A stretch of DNA of 64,000 nt from Pithys albifrons albifrons (GCF_047495875.1 NC_092487.1:248001-312000); one strand, 5' to 3'; shown: positions 47,122-58,854, counted from the first letter of the stretch. Translations and numbers: made by a program. The notes: generated by a model not told the origin, from the letters alone.

Positions 47122-47590
47122 CTGCAGCAGGACACAAATCATAAGTGTAAATGCTCCAAATGTCAGAGAGCACCAAATCTTGCTCTGGTGCCTTTCATGA
47201 GCATGAAAAAAGGGTGAAGGAAGAGATGAGAAAGACTCAGGTTTGTCCCTCTCCTGCATTTTTCTCAATGTGTTTCCACCAAACTCTGGCACTGCCCAAA
47301 GTGTTTTGTGCTGCTCTGGCAATGCTGGGAATCATGGAGAGCAAAACCAAACTCCCTCTGGGTTTGGAAGTTGCTCATCTTCAAGATTTTGTTGGGTTAT
47401 GATGGACATATGGTGGTGGGAAAGGACAATATTGAATTGGTCCAAGTGCCTGAGGAAATCCAGGCTCACAATTCATCAACTGTCTAAAAATTCAGACATT
47501 TAAATGACTATAAATTTTAAAAGTGTGGAAAGACAATCAGAGGTTCTGCAGGAGAACAAGCCCTCAGCTAAAGACAGCAAAAATTTCCTT
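47122..47590 (-). other. Acceptor-side intron of the 46.4-kb gene
   Basis: Single-copy counterpart of the unit that is amplified before the 57.8-kb gene: it contains the minus-strand equivalents of CACTTTGGGCAGTGCCAGAG and GAAAAATGCAGGAGAGGGAC. Here the segment is present once, so it shows the ancestral, unexpanded state. Confidence 0.8.
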
Positions 47591-49590
47591 ATAGAAAGCA
47601 AAGAAGGTCCAGCTCATGAGGGTTGGAGAAGAGGAGACAAAGAGCTGTGAGCAAAGAAGGTCCAACTCATGAGGTTTGGAGAAGAAGGTCCAGCTCATGA
47701 GGGTTGGAGAAGTGGAGACACAGAGCTGTGAGCAAAGAAGGTCCAGCTCATGAGGGTTGGAGAAGAGGAGACAAAGAGCTGTGAGCAAAGAAGGTCCAGC
47801 TCATGAGGTTTGGAGAAGTGGAGACAAAGAGGTGTGAGCAAAGAAGGTCCAGCTGACAAGGTTTGGAGGAGTGGAGATGAAGAGCTGTGAGCAAAGAAGG
47901 TCCAGCTCATGAGGTTTGGAGAAGATGGTCCAACTCATGAGGTTTGGAGAAGTGGAGACAAAGAGGTGTGAGCAAAGAAGGTCCAGCTCATGAGGTTTGG
48001 AGAAGTGGAGACAAAGAGGTGTGAGCAAAGAAGGTCCAGCTCATGAGGTTTGGAGAAGAAGGTCCAGCTCATGAGGTTTGAAGAAGTGGAGACAAAGAGC
48101 TGTGAGCAAAGAAGGTCCAACTCACAAGGTTTGGAGGAGTGGAGACAAAGAGCTGTGAGCAAAGAAGGTCCAGCTCATGAGGTTTGGAGAAGATGGTCCA
48201 GCTCATGAGGTTTGGAGCAGTGGAGACAAAGAGCTGTGAGCAAAGAAGGTCCAACTCACAAGGTTTGGAGAAGTGGAGACAAAGAGGTGTGAGCAAACAA
48301 GGTCCAGCTCATGAGGTTTGGAGAAGATGGTCCAACTCATGAGGTTTGGAGAGGAAGGTCCAGCTCATGAGGTTTGGAGAAGCGGAGACAAAGAGCTGTG
48401 AGCAAAGAAGGTCCAGCTCACAAGGTTAGGAGAAGTGGAGAAGATCTGTGACCAAAGAAGGTCCAGCTCATGAGGTTTGGAGAAGAAGGTCCAGCTCATG
48501 AGGTTTGGAGGAGTGGAGGCAAAGAGCTGTGAGCAAAGAAGGTCCAACTCATGAGGTTTGGAGAAGATGGTCCAGCTCATGAGGTTTGGAGAAGTGGAGA
48601 CACAGAGCTGAGAGTAAAGAAGGTCCAACTCATGAGGTTTGGAGAAGATGGTCCAACTCATGAGGTTTGGAGAGGAAGGTCCAGCTCATGAGGTTTGGAG
48701 AAGTGGAGACAAAGAGCTGTGAGCAAAGAAGGTCCAGCTCATGAGGTTTGGAGAAGATGGTCCAGCTCATGAGGTTTGGAGAAGTGGAGACACAGAGCTG
48801 AGAGTAAAGAAGGTCCAACTCATGAGGTTTGGAGAAGATGGTTCAACTCATGAGGTTTGGAGAAGTGGAGACAAAGAGCTGTGAGCAAAGAAGGTCCAGC
48901 TCATGAGGTTTGGAGAAGATGGTCCAGCTCATGAGGTTTGGAGAAGTGGAGACACAGAGCTGAGAGTAAAGAAGGTCCAACTCATGAGGTTTGGAGAAGT
49001 GGAGACAAAGAGGTGTGAGTAAAGAAGGTCCAGCTCATGAGGTTTGGAGGAGTGGAGACAAAGAGCTGTGAGCAAAGAAGGTCCAACTCATGAGGTTTGG
49101 AGGAGTGGAGACAAAGAGCTGTGAGCAAAGAAGGTCCAACTCATGAGGTTTGGAGGAGTGGAGACAAAGAGCTGTGAGCAAAGAAGGTCCAACTCATGAG
49201 GTTTGGAGAAGTGGAGACACAGAGCTGAGAGCAAAGAAGGTCCAGCTCATGAGGTTTGGAGAAGATGGTCCAACTCATGAGGTTTGGAGAAGTGGAGACA
49301 CAGAGCTGAGAGCAAAGAAGGTCCAGCTCATGAGGTTTGGAGAGGAAGGTCCAGCTCATGAGGTTTGGAGAAGCGGAGACAAAGAGCTGTGAGCAAAGAA
49401 GGTCCAGCTCACAAGGTTAGGAGAAGTGGAGAAGATCTGTGACCAAAGAAGGTCCAGCTCATGAGGTTTGGAGAAGATGGTCCAGCTCATGAGGTCTGGA
49501 GAAGTGGAGGCAAAGAGCTGTGAGCAAAGAAGGTCCAACTGACAAGGTTTGGAGAAGTGGAGAAGATCTGTGGGCAAAGAAGGTCCAACT
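47590..49590 (-). repeat. Tandem array of exon-1/5' splice site copies
   Basis: About 29 units of 52-53 bp, some with an extra 27-bp half unit, read on the minus strand CAGCTCTTTGTCTCCACTTC, TCCAAACCTCATGAGCTGG, ACCTTCTTTGCT. This is a copy of the last ~32 nt of exon 1 plus the first ~14 nt of the intron of the 46.4-kb gene (real sequence at 49580-49630). In most units the donor GTGAGT reads ATGAGY. Four (near 48118, 48252, 48418, 49406) keep GTGAG. Confidence 0.93.
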
Positions 49591-49593
49591 CAC

Positions 49594-49664
49594 CAGGTCT
49601 GGAGAAGTGGAGACACAAAGAGCTGTCGTTGATGGGACTGAGGAGATGGGAGAGCTCTTTTATA
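49594..49664 (-). promoter_or_regulatory. Promoter and non-coding exon 1 of the 46.4-kb gene
   Basis: Minus strand: TATAAAA at 49664-49658, then a first exon of about 49634-49594 that ends CCTG before the donor GTGAGT (49593-49588). AATAATTAA lies upstream (49806-49798). The end of this exon is the parent of the array that fills the intron. Confidence 0.78.
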
Positions 49665-49699
49665 GCTGCCCAGACCACCAGTGGGACGTGAGCCAAACT

Positions 49700-50310
49700 T
49701 TGTGCAAGAGCTTCTTCCGCGTTACCAAAGCGTGTTTTGCTCTCTGGATTATTCCCTTAATTGGTCTAATCGGTCTGGAAGTGGCGTGATAACTTTATTA
49801 ATTATTCCAAGTCACGTTACAAGCCCTACACACCTTGTGTTTGATCTCCTCCTCCGACCCCACAGCTGATGTTGTCCTTGCTCCTCACTGGGATCAAAGC
49901 TGGAGTGAGTGTAGGTGCACGTGAGGGTTTCATTGATCTGATAAACGGGTTTTGTCCCCAACATTTCAGTTTTTCCTCCTCAAATCTGGGTTGATGAAGT
50001 TCTGCCTCTTGCCTGTGGTGCTGCAATGGGACAACCAACAGCAGGGCCTGAGATCCTTCATGCACATTGAGATTTCTCAACCCAAGGGTAGGAAAGCAGA
50101 AGGTTTCACATTAATTGAGGAGTCAACCCAGAATTGCTGACAGGCAAAGCTGTCAAATCCAGTCCTGACAGGGCTTGTTCATGTTCTGTTGCAAGATCTT
50201 AATCACAACAGCTCCCTGTGCTCTACTTTCTGATTGGGTATTGGAAGAGCAGAAATCTGGGAATGTCAGTTATGGAAACACTGAGGGAGGATCAAAAAAT
50301 GAAACATGGA
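49700..50310. other. Shared upstream region of the 46.4/57.8-kb pair, left part
   Basis: Unique sequence between divergent promoters, AT-rich near 49780-49810. No gene seen. Confidence 0.45.
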
Positions 50311-50314
50311 GAGA

Positions 50315-50870
50315 GCACAGAATTGTTGAGGTTGGAAAAGACCTCCAAGGTCATCCAGTCCAACCTTGGGATCCATCCCCACCTTGTCCCTCAGTGCCAT
50401 GTCCAGGTGTTCCTTGGACACTTTCATGGATGGGGCAGCCACAAGGATGGATTTAGGCTGGAAAAGCTCTCCAAGGTCACAGAGTCCACCCTGTGCCCCA
50501 TCCCCACCTTGTCACCCAGTGTCACATCAAGGACACTTTCATGGATGGGGCAGCCAGAAGGATGGATTTAGGCTGGAAAAGCCCTCCAAGGTATTGAGTC
50601 CAACCTGTACCCCGTCCCCACCTTGTCACCCAGTGCCACATCCAGGTGTTCCTTGGACACCTCCAGGAATGGGGGAGGATTTATCCAAGGATGGATTTAG
50701 GCTGGAAAAGCCCTCCAAGGTCACCAAGTCCATTTTGTGTCCCATCCCCACCTTGTCACTCAGTGCCATGTCCAGGCATTCCTTGGACACCTCCAGGGGT
50801 GGGGACTCCAAACCTCCCTGGGCAGCCCCTTCCGAGGCCTCCCAACCCTTTCCAAGAAGATCATGGAAAC
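50315..50870 (-). mobile_element. Tandem CR1 tails, ~125 bp
   Basis: About four antisense units (GGCTGGAAAAGCCCTCCAAG, CACCTTGTCACCCAGTGCCA, GGATTTAGGCTGGAAAAG). They are of the same type as the 39.5-kb array and likewise lie between two divergent beta-protein promoters. Confidence 0.82.
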
Positions 50871-50879
50871 CCAACCCCT

Positions 50880-51815
50880 TCCTCTCAGTCCCCTCAGCTC
50901 TGCCTGGGGGTCAAATCCAGAATAGCTTCACTTGACTTTTATTTGGAAACAAACCACTCCAGTTGGGGTTTGGTGTCCCCAATGTTTGTGTGTGATGTTT
51001 GTCTGCCATAACCACAGAAAAATAATCATCATATCCAAAGTTCTCATGAAGTTTCTGGTTAGGAATGAAGGAAACTGCTGAGAGATCTCTCTTCCTATTT
51101 ATGCTTTTGTATCTCTGTCTCCATAAAAAGGTTTTTAAATCCACTGAGGTTCTCAAAAAAAAAAAAAAACCAACAAAAAAAAACCCCAAAAAACCAAACC
51201 AAACAACCCAATCCTTGCCATTCTTGAGCCTCTTTTATCTTGTTTTAGATCAAAACACCTTTATATTCTCTACATGCAGCCAAAAATATGTGGGTTTTTT
51301 TTTTTCCTCAAATGATGCCACCTGGACAACAACTCTGTGTCCAGCTGGAGCTCCTGAATGGTGGCAAAAGGAGGATTAGGAGAATCCAATTATTTCTGAC
51401 TCTCCCTTCCTTGTGCTTCCTCGGGTGACAATGAACATCCAATGGATTCATTGGATTAAGCCCCAGCGTAGGAAGCTCCTTAGATGGATGTTCAAAGGGA
51501 AACCAAAGACCTTTCCCCACCAAAGAAAAAATTTGCACTTTTCCCAACACTTCCCAACTCTAAATTTCAATTTCTTCTGCAGAACAGAAAATATTTCTCC
51601 TCAGGAAACCAAACTCAGGTTGAAATGTTGCTTAAGAGAAGACCTGATGCCTTTGCCCCACAAAGCCAACACTCCAAAAGTCAAACGAGGTCGACAAAGG
51701 GCCCCAGTCACAGAATTCATACAAAAACTATTTAGGGATTAAAGGAATACAGAGGGTGTGTTGCCCAGATTGAATGATGAGGAGCTGATTTACTAATCAT
51801 TATTAATTATCAAGG
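50880..51815. other. Shared upstream region of the 46.4/57.8-kb pair, right part
   Basis: Unique sequence with an A-rich stretch at 51155-51200. No supported gene. Confidence 0.45.
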
Positions 51816-51816
51816 C

Positions 51817-51969
51817 AATAATTACAATTAGAAGTAGCTTATACAGCAAAATTCGTGTCCCCAGAGTGTGTTGCACGTCCTGGAAGCTCTTGGGAGGAGT
51901 ATAAAAACCCAGAGTTTCCTCCAGGTTCTCCAGCGACTTCTCCTCAGTCTGAGTTTCTCAGCCAGCCTG
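51817..51969 (+). promoter_or_regulatory. Promoter and non-coding exon 1 of the 57.8-kb gene
   Basis: TATAAAAA at 51900-51907 with AATAATTAC at 51817-51825. A likely first exon of about 51930-51969 ends CAGCCTG before the donor GTGAGT (51970). The same CCTG/GTGAGTT junction occurs in the paralogue. No other TATA plus donor combination is visible before 57.7 kb, so this is the best promoter for the coding exon at 57788, which implies a 5798-bp intron. RNA evidence would be needed to be certain. Confidence 0.65.
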
Positions 51970-54600
51970 GTGAGTTCTGTGTCTTTAATTGCCTTTATGT
52001 TAATTGAGATGTCGTTGTCAGTGCTTGATTTGGGAAACAATTCTGTGTCAAACTCAGCAATGAGCAGCAACGTGGACTTGGGGATCTTAGAGGTGTTTTC
52101 CAACCCAAAGGATTCTGTGATTCTGTGATATCAGACTGGGAATTTCTGTGTCTTTAATTGCCTTTATATTAATTGAGATGTCACTGATAGTGTTTAATTA
52201 GGGAAAGAATTCAATGTCAAACTCAACAATGATCTGCAATATGGACTTGATGATCTTAGAGGTGTTTCCTACCCAAAGGATTCTGTGATTCTTTAATATC
52301 AGTTTTATTTTCCAACCCAAAGGATTCTGTGACATCAGACTGGGAATTTCTGTGTCTTTAATTGCCTTTATATTAATTGAGATGTCACTGATAGCCTTTA
52401 ATTAGGGAAAGAATTCGATGTCAAACTCAGCAATGATCAGTAATGTGGACTTGGTGATCTCAGAGATCTTTTCCAACCCAAAGGATTCTGTGATTCTTTA
52501 ATTTCAGTTTTATTTTCCAACCCAAGTGTTTTTGTGACTCTGTAATATCAGACTGGGAATTTCTGTGTCTTTATTTGCCTTTATATTAATTGAGATGTCA
52601 CTGATAGTGTTTAATTAGGGAAGGAATTCAATGTCAATAATCAGCAATGAGCAGCAATGTGGACTTGGGGATCTTAGAGGTGTTTTCCAACCCAAAGGAT
52701 TCTGTGATTCTGTGACATCAGTTTTATTTTCCAACCTAATTGTTTCTCTGATTCTGTGATATCAGACTGGGAATTTCTGTGTCTTTAATTACCTTTATAT
52801 TAATTGAGATGTCACTGATAGTGTTTAATTGGGGAAACAATTCAAACTCAACAATAATCTGCAATATGGACTTGATGATCTCAGAGATCTTTTCCAACCC
52901 AAAGGATTCTGTGATTCTTTAATATCAGTTTTATTTCCCAACCCAAAGGATTCTGTGATATCAGACTGGGAATTTCTCTGTCTTTAATTGCCTTTATATT
53001 AATTGAGATGTCACTGATAGTGTTTAATTGGGGAAACAATGTCAAACTCAGCAATGATCAGTGATGTGGACTTGATGATCTCAGAGATCTTTTCCAACCT
53101 CAAATGACTCTGTGATTCTTTAATATCAGTTTTATTTTCCAACCCAAGTGTTTTTGTGACTCTGTGATATCAGACTGGGAATTTCTGTGTCTTTAATTGC
53201 CTTTATATTAATTGAGATGTCACTGATAGTGTTTAATTAGGGAAAGAATTCAATGTCAAACTCAACAATGACCAGCAATATGGACTTGATGATCTCAGAG
53301 ATCTTTTCCAACCTCAAATGATTCTGTGATTCTTTAATATCAGTTTTATTTCCCAACCCAAAGGATTCTGTGATATCAGACTGGGAATTTCAGTGTCTTT
53401 AATTACCTTTATATTAATTGAGATGTCACTGATAATGTTTAATTAGGGAAGGAATTCAATGTCAAACTCAGCAATGACCAGCAATATGGACGATGATCTC
53501 AGAGATCTTTTCCAACCTCAAATGACTCTGTGATTCTTTAATATCAGTTTTATTTCGCAACCCAAGTGTTTTTGTGACTCTGTGATATCAGACTGGGAAT
53601 TTCTCTGTCTTTAATTGCCTTTATATTAATTGAGATGTCACTGATAGTGTTTAATTAGGGAAGGAATTCAATGTCAAACTCAACAATGATCTGCAATATG
53701 GACTTGATGATCTCAGAGATCTTTTCCAACCCAAAGGATTCTGTGATTCTTTAATATCAGTTTTATTTTCCAACCCAAAGGATTCTGTGATATCAGACTG
53801 GGAATTTCTCTGTCTTTAATTACCTTTATATTAATTGAGATGTCACTGATAGTGTTTAATTAGGGAAGGAATTCAATGTCAAACTCAGCAATGAGCAGCA
53901 ATATGGACTTGATGATCTCAGAGATCTTTTCCAACCTCAAATAACTCAGTGATTCTTTAATATCAGTTTTATTTTCCAACCCAAGTGTTTTTGTGACTCT
54001 GTAATATCAGACTGGGAATTTCAGTGTCTTTAATTACCTTTATATTAATTGAGATGTCACTGATAGTGTTTAATTGGAGAAACAATGTCAAACTCAGCAA
54101 TGAGCAGCAATGTGGACTTGATGATCTCAGAGATCTTTTCCAACCTCAAATGATTCTGTGATTCTTTAATATCAGTTTTATTTTTCAACCCAAGTGTTTT
54201 TGTGACTCTGTAATATCAGACTGGGAATTTCTGTGTCTTTATTTGCCTTTATATTAATTGAGATGTCACTGATAGTGTTTAATTAGGGAAGGAATTCAAT
54301 GTCAAACTCAACAATGACCAGCAGTGTGGACTTGATGAGCTCAGAGATCTTTTCCAACCTCAAATGATTCTGTGATTCTGTGACATCAGTTTTATTTTCC
54401 AACCTAATTGTTTCTCTGATTCTGTGATATCAGACTGGGAATTTCTCTGTCTTTAATTGCTTTTATATTAATTGAGATGTCACTGACAGCCTTTAATTAG
54501 GGAAAGAATTCAATGTCAATAATCAGCAATGATAAGCCAGGTGGACTCCAAGGTGTTTCCCCAACACTTCAGGTGTTTTCCAACCTAAATTATTCTGTAA
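51970..54600 (+). repeat. ~208-bp array grown from the donor of the 57.8-kb gene
   Basis: Thirteen units are spaced 169-212 bp apart, counted by TCTGTGTCTTTAATTGCC or its variants. The first is the true donor region (CCTGGTGAGTTCTGTGTC); in the others the donor reads ACTGGGAATTTCTGTGTC. Every unit also holds a CR1-like tail (GACTTGATGATCTCAGAGAT, then TTTTCCAACC and GATTCTGTGATTCT). A CR1 insertion just inside the intron therefore seems to have been amplified together with the donor. Confidence 0.92.
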
Positions 54601-54899
54601 CATGAGTTTGGGTTTGTTTCTTAGATAATTAAGCTTTTCATAGTCATTGACAGTAATTATTTGTAGATGCAGATCTTAAAATGTGAACCACAGAGGGAAA
54701 GTGGCAATTAAATCCTGACTGTTTGATGAGGAGGTTACAACTCAACAACTCCCAGCTTGGCTTTGGGTCAGGGTGGAGTAAAGTTGGAGCAAAGATCTCT
54801 CCTCGAGTTGTTCTCACCTTTATAAGCCAATAATTCCTTCCATTATTAGTGGGGTCATCAGGGTGATTGTGGAAAGACTCAGAGCTGCACAGACAGTTG

Positions 54900-57767
54900 A
54901 ATTTTACTCCTCTGTCTGTGCTGCAGGTTTGTCTCCATCCCAAAAGGGGTTTCACCACAGCAGAAACTTTGGGCAGTGCCAGAGTTTGGTGGAAACACAT
55001 TGAGAAAAATGCAGGAGAGGGACAAACCTGAGCCTTTCTAAACTCTTGTTTTACCCTTTTTTCATGCTCCTGAAGGACACCAGAGCAAGATTTGGTGCTC
55101 TCTGACATTTGGGACATTTACACTTATGATTTCTGTGCTGCTGCAGGTTTGTCTCCATCCCAAAAGGTGTCTCACCACAGCCCATGAGCAGTAGATGCTC
55201 CTCACTTGGATCAGTTCAATATTGTCCTTTACCACCACCATATGTGTGTCATAACCCAACAAAATCTTGAAGATGAGCAACTTCCAAACCCAAAGGGAGT
55301 TTGGTTTTGCTCTCCATGATTCCCAGCATTGCCAGAGCAGCACAAAACGCTTTGGGAAGTGCCAGAGTTTGGTGGAAACACATTGAGAAAAATGCAGGAG
55401 AGGGACAAACCTGAGTCTTTCTCAACTCTTCCTTCACTGCTTTTCATGCCCCCTGAAGGACACCAGAGCAAGATTTGGTGTCCTCTGGTATTTGGGGCAT
55501 TTGCACTTATGATTTCTGTGCTGCTGCAGGTTTGTCTCCCTCCCAAAAGGGGTTTCAACCACAGCCCATGAGCAGTAGATGCTCCTCAATTGGATCAGTT
55601 CAACGTTGTCCATTCATTGCTGTCTTTGGCTGAGGGTTTGTCCTCCTGCAGAACCTCTGATTGTCTTTCCATACTTTTAAAATTTATAGTCATTCAAATA
55701 TCTGAATTTTTAGACAGTTGATGAATTGTGAGCCTGGATTTCCTCAGGCACTTGGATCAGTTCAATATTGTCCTTTCCCACCACCATAAGTCCATCATAA
55801 CCCAACAAAATCTTGAAGATGAGCAACTTTCAAACCCAAAGGCAGTTTGGTTTTGCTCTCCATGATTCCCAGCATTGCCAGAGCAGCACAAAACACTTTG
55901 GGCAGTGCCAGAGTTTGGTGGAAACACATTGAGAAAAATGCAGGAGAGGGACAAACCTGAGCCTTTCTAAACTCTTGTTTTACCCTTTTTTCATGTCCAT
56001 GAAGGACACCAGAGCAAGATTTGGTGCTCTCTGGTATCTGGAGCATTTGCACTTATGATTTCTGTGCTGCTGCAGGTTTGTCTCCATCCCAAAAGGTGTC
56101 TCACCACAGCCCATGAGCAGTAGATGCTCCTCACTTGGATCAGTTCAATATTGTCCTTTCCCACCATCATAAGTCCATCATAACCCAACTAATCTTGAAG
56201 ATGAGCAACTTCCAAACCCAAAGGGAGTTTGGTTTTGCTCTCCATGATTCCCAGCATTGCCAGAGCAGCACAAAACACTTTGGGCAGTGCCAGAGTTTGG
56301 TGGAAACACATTGAGAAAAATGCAGGAGAGGGACAAACCTGAGTCTTTCTCATCTCTTCCTTCACTGCTTTTCATGCCCCCTGAAGGACACCAGAGCAAG
56401 ATTTGGTGCTCTCTGGTATTTGGAGCATTTACACTTATGATTTCTGTGCTGCTGCAGGTTTGTCTCCATCCCAAAAGGTGTCTCACCACAGCCCATGAGC
56501 AGTAGATGCTCCTCACTTGGATCAGTTCAACACTGTCCATTCTTTGCTGTCTTTGGCTGAGGGTTTGTCCTCCTGCAGAACCTCTGATTGTCTTTCCATA
56601 CTTTTAAAATTTATAGTCATTAAATGTCTGAATTTTTAGACAGTTGATGAATTGTGAGCCTGGATTTCCTCAGGCACTTGGATCAGTTCAATATTGTCCT
56701 TTACCACCACCATAAGTCCATCATAACCCAACAAAATCTTGAAGATGAGCAACTTCCAAACCCAAAGGGAGTTTGGTTTTGCTCTCCATGATTCCCAGCA
56801 TTGCCAGAGCAGCACAAAACACTTTGGGCAGTGCCAGAGTTTGGTGGAAACACATTGAGAAAAATGCAGGAGAGGGACAAACCTGAGTCTTTCTAAACTC
56901 TTCCTTCACTGCTTTTCATGCCCCCTGAAGGACACCAGAGCAAGATTTGGTGCCCTCTGGTATTTGGGGCATTTGCACTTATGCTTTCTGTGCTTCTGTA
57001 GGTTTGTCTCCATCCCAAAAGGTGTTTCACCACAGCCCATGAGCAGTAGATGCTCCTCAATTGGACCAATTCAATATTGTCCTTTCCCACCACCATAAGT
57101 CCAACAAAACCCAACAAAATCTTGAAGATGAGCAACTTCCAAACCCAGAGGGAGTTTGGTTTTGCTCTCCATGATTCCCAGCATTGCCAGAGCAGCACAA
57201 AACACTTTGGGCAGTGCCAGAGTTTGGTGGAAACACATTGAGAAAAATGCAGGAGAGGGACAAACCTGAGCCTTTCTAAACTCTTGTTTTACCCTTTTTT
57301 CATGTCCATGAAGGACACCAGGGAAAGATTTGGTGCTCTCTGGTATCTGGAGCATTTGCACTTATGATTTCTGTGCTGCTGCAGGTTTGTCTCCATCCCA
57401 AAAGGTGTCTCACCACAGCCCATGAGCAGTAGATGCTCCTCAATTGGACCAATTCAATATTGTCCTTTCCCAGCACCATAAGTCCATCATAACCCAACAA
57501 AATCTTGAAGATGAGCAACTTCCAAACCCAAAGGCAGTTTGGTTTTGCTCTCCATGATTCCCAGCATTGCCAGAGCAGCACAAAACACTTTGGGCAGTGC
57601 CAGAGTTTGGTGGAAACACATTGAGAAAAATGCAGGAGAGGGACAAACCTGAGTCTTTCTCAACTCTTCCTTCACTGCTTTTCATGCCCCCTGAAGGACA
57701 CCAGAGCAAGATTTGGTGTCCTCTGGTTTCTGGAGCATTTACACTCATGATTTCTGTGCTGCTGCAG
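54900..57767 (+). repeat. Tandem array of exon-2 acceptor copies with start codon lost
   Basis: Acceptor CAGs (or TAG) end at 54926, 55146, 55529, 56075, 56457, 57001 and 57384, before the real one at 57767. Spacing is mostly 382-383 or 544-546 bp. Each unit copies TTCTGTGCTGCTGCAG, the exon-2 leader and about 30 nt of coding sequence, but the start reads AAAAGGTGTC or AAAAGGGGTT in place of AAAGATGTC. The 545-bp form has an extra ~163 bp (CTTTGGCTGAGGGTTTGTCC). 383- and 545-bp units alternate, giving a ~928-bp higher order. Confidence 0.93.
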
Positions 57768-57787
57768 GTCTATCTCCATCCCCAAAG

Positions 57788-58498
57788 ATGTCTTCAGGAG
57801 CCATGATGAGCAGTGGCTGCTCCAACCCCTGTGACGTGATCTGCCCTCAGCCTTGGGCGAACGCCTGGAACGAGCTCTGTCTGACCTCCTGCCGGGACTC
57901 CCGAGCCATTGTCTACCCTCCTCCTGTGTCCATCGTCTTCCCAGGCCCCATCATGGCCTCCTGCCCCCAGGAGAGCATCGTGGGCACCACAGAGCCAATA
58001 TTCCCTCGGGGCTCTGGGAGCTCAGGGGGCTTTTTGGGGGGTTCTTATGGTGGAGGAAGTTCCATTGAAGGAATGGGTGGCTCTTATGGAGGCAGCTCCA
58101 TGGGGGGAATTGGTGGCTCTTATGGGGGCAGCTCCATGGGGGGAATTGGTGGATCTTATGGGGGTGGTTCAATGGGGGGAATTGGTGGCTCTTATGGTGG
58201 CAGCTCCATGGGGGGATTTGGTGGATCTTATGGAGGGGGCAGCTCCATGGGGGGCTCCTATGGAGGGGGTAGATCCTTTGGCATCGGGGGCTGCTATGGA
58301 GGGAACAGGTATTCTGGGAGCTCCTATGGAGGCAGAAGGTCCTTTGGCTCCAGCTCCTCTGGTGGTGGCTTCAGGGGCTCCTTTGGAGGAGGCAGCTCCT
58401 ATGGGGGCGGTTCCTTTGGAGGGGGCAGCTGCTATGGGGGGAGCAGCTCTGGCTACAGGAGGTTTAGGAGAGGAAGTGGAGGAAACTGTGGCTACTGA
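57788..58498 (+). CDS. Gly/Ser/Tyr-rich corneous beta-protein, paralogue B
   Basis: The predicted protein has 236 aa. The start ATG is 20 nt after the acceptor CTGCTGCAG (57767). It parallels the 46.4-kb protein throughout: GCSNPCDV, core [35 protein letters not shown], 12-aa [12 protein letters not shown] repeats and the end [15 protein letters not shown]. The tail has an additional insertion around [18 protein letters not shown]. Three core-region differences stand out. Cys23 and Cys27 of the paralogue are Trp here (WANAW), and the first strand reads [11 protein letters not shown], with Ser replacing a hydrophobic residue. Two potential disulfides or cross-links are thus lost while the frame is intact. 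Expected role is again a cornification structural protein; expression or function may have diverged. Confidence 0.92.
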   Translation: MSSGAMMSSGCSNPCDVICPQPWANAWNELCLTSCRDSRAIVYPPPVSIVFPGPIMASCPQESIVGTTEPIFPRGSGSSGGFLGGSYGGGSSIEGMGGSYGGSSMGGIGGSYGGSSMGGIGGSYGGGSMGGIGGSYGGSSMGGFGGSYGGGSSMGGSYGGGRSFGIGGCYGGNRYSGSSYGGRRSFGSSSSGGGFRGSFGGGSSYGGGSFGGGSCYGGSSSGYRRFRRGSGGNCGY

Positions 58499-58619
58499 GG
58501 TGCCAACTTGTGCCAGCCCAGCAGCCCCTGAGCTGCTCTGAGCTCCTGGAGAAGCTTCAACCCTGTCCTGGTCCACGTGGAGCTGCAGCACTTCCCAAAT
58601 CCTTGGGCAACACCCTCTG

Positions 58620-58755
58620 TGCTCCGTGGGACTGAACCCCCCAAACCTTCCCCATGGGACTGAACTCCCCAAACCTCCCCTGTGAGACTGAACCCCCCAA
58701 ACCTCCCCATGGGACTGAACTCCCCAAATCTCCCCTGTGTTTCCCTCTCAGTAAA
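58620..58755 (+). terminator. 3' UTR minisatellite and AGTAAA poly(A) variant
   Basis: About four units of GGGACTGAACCCCCCAAACC plus TTCCCCAT (58628-58735) precede TTTCCCTCTCAGTAAACTTC. The hexamer AGTAAA (58750-58755) stands where the paralogue has ATTAAA. AGTAAA is a known weaker poly(A) signal variant. Confidence 0.65.
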
Positions 58756-58854
58756 CTTCTGTTGCATTCAAACTCAATGTTCAGATTTTTCTTTGTAACT
58801 CCTCTTTTCAAGGGATATTTTTGTGTAATTCAGCAATTGAGAAAGATTTGAGGG

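Noticed and set aside
46439..47176. N-terminal extension of the 46.4-kb protein (start at 47176), and likewise 57713, 42886, 38438, 12033
   Set aside because: These extensions read through the 3' splice acceptor into the intron. The family starts at the ATG soon after the acceptor.
54815..54830. TTATAAAGG (minus strand) as an extra promoter between the 46.4- and 57.8-kb genes
   Set aside because: No donor or coding exon in the right orientation downstream; it lies between two arrays.
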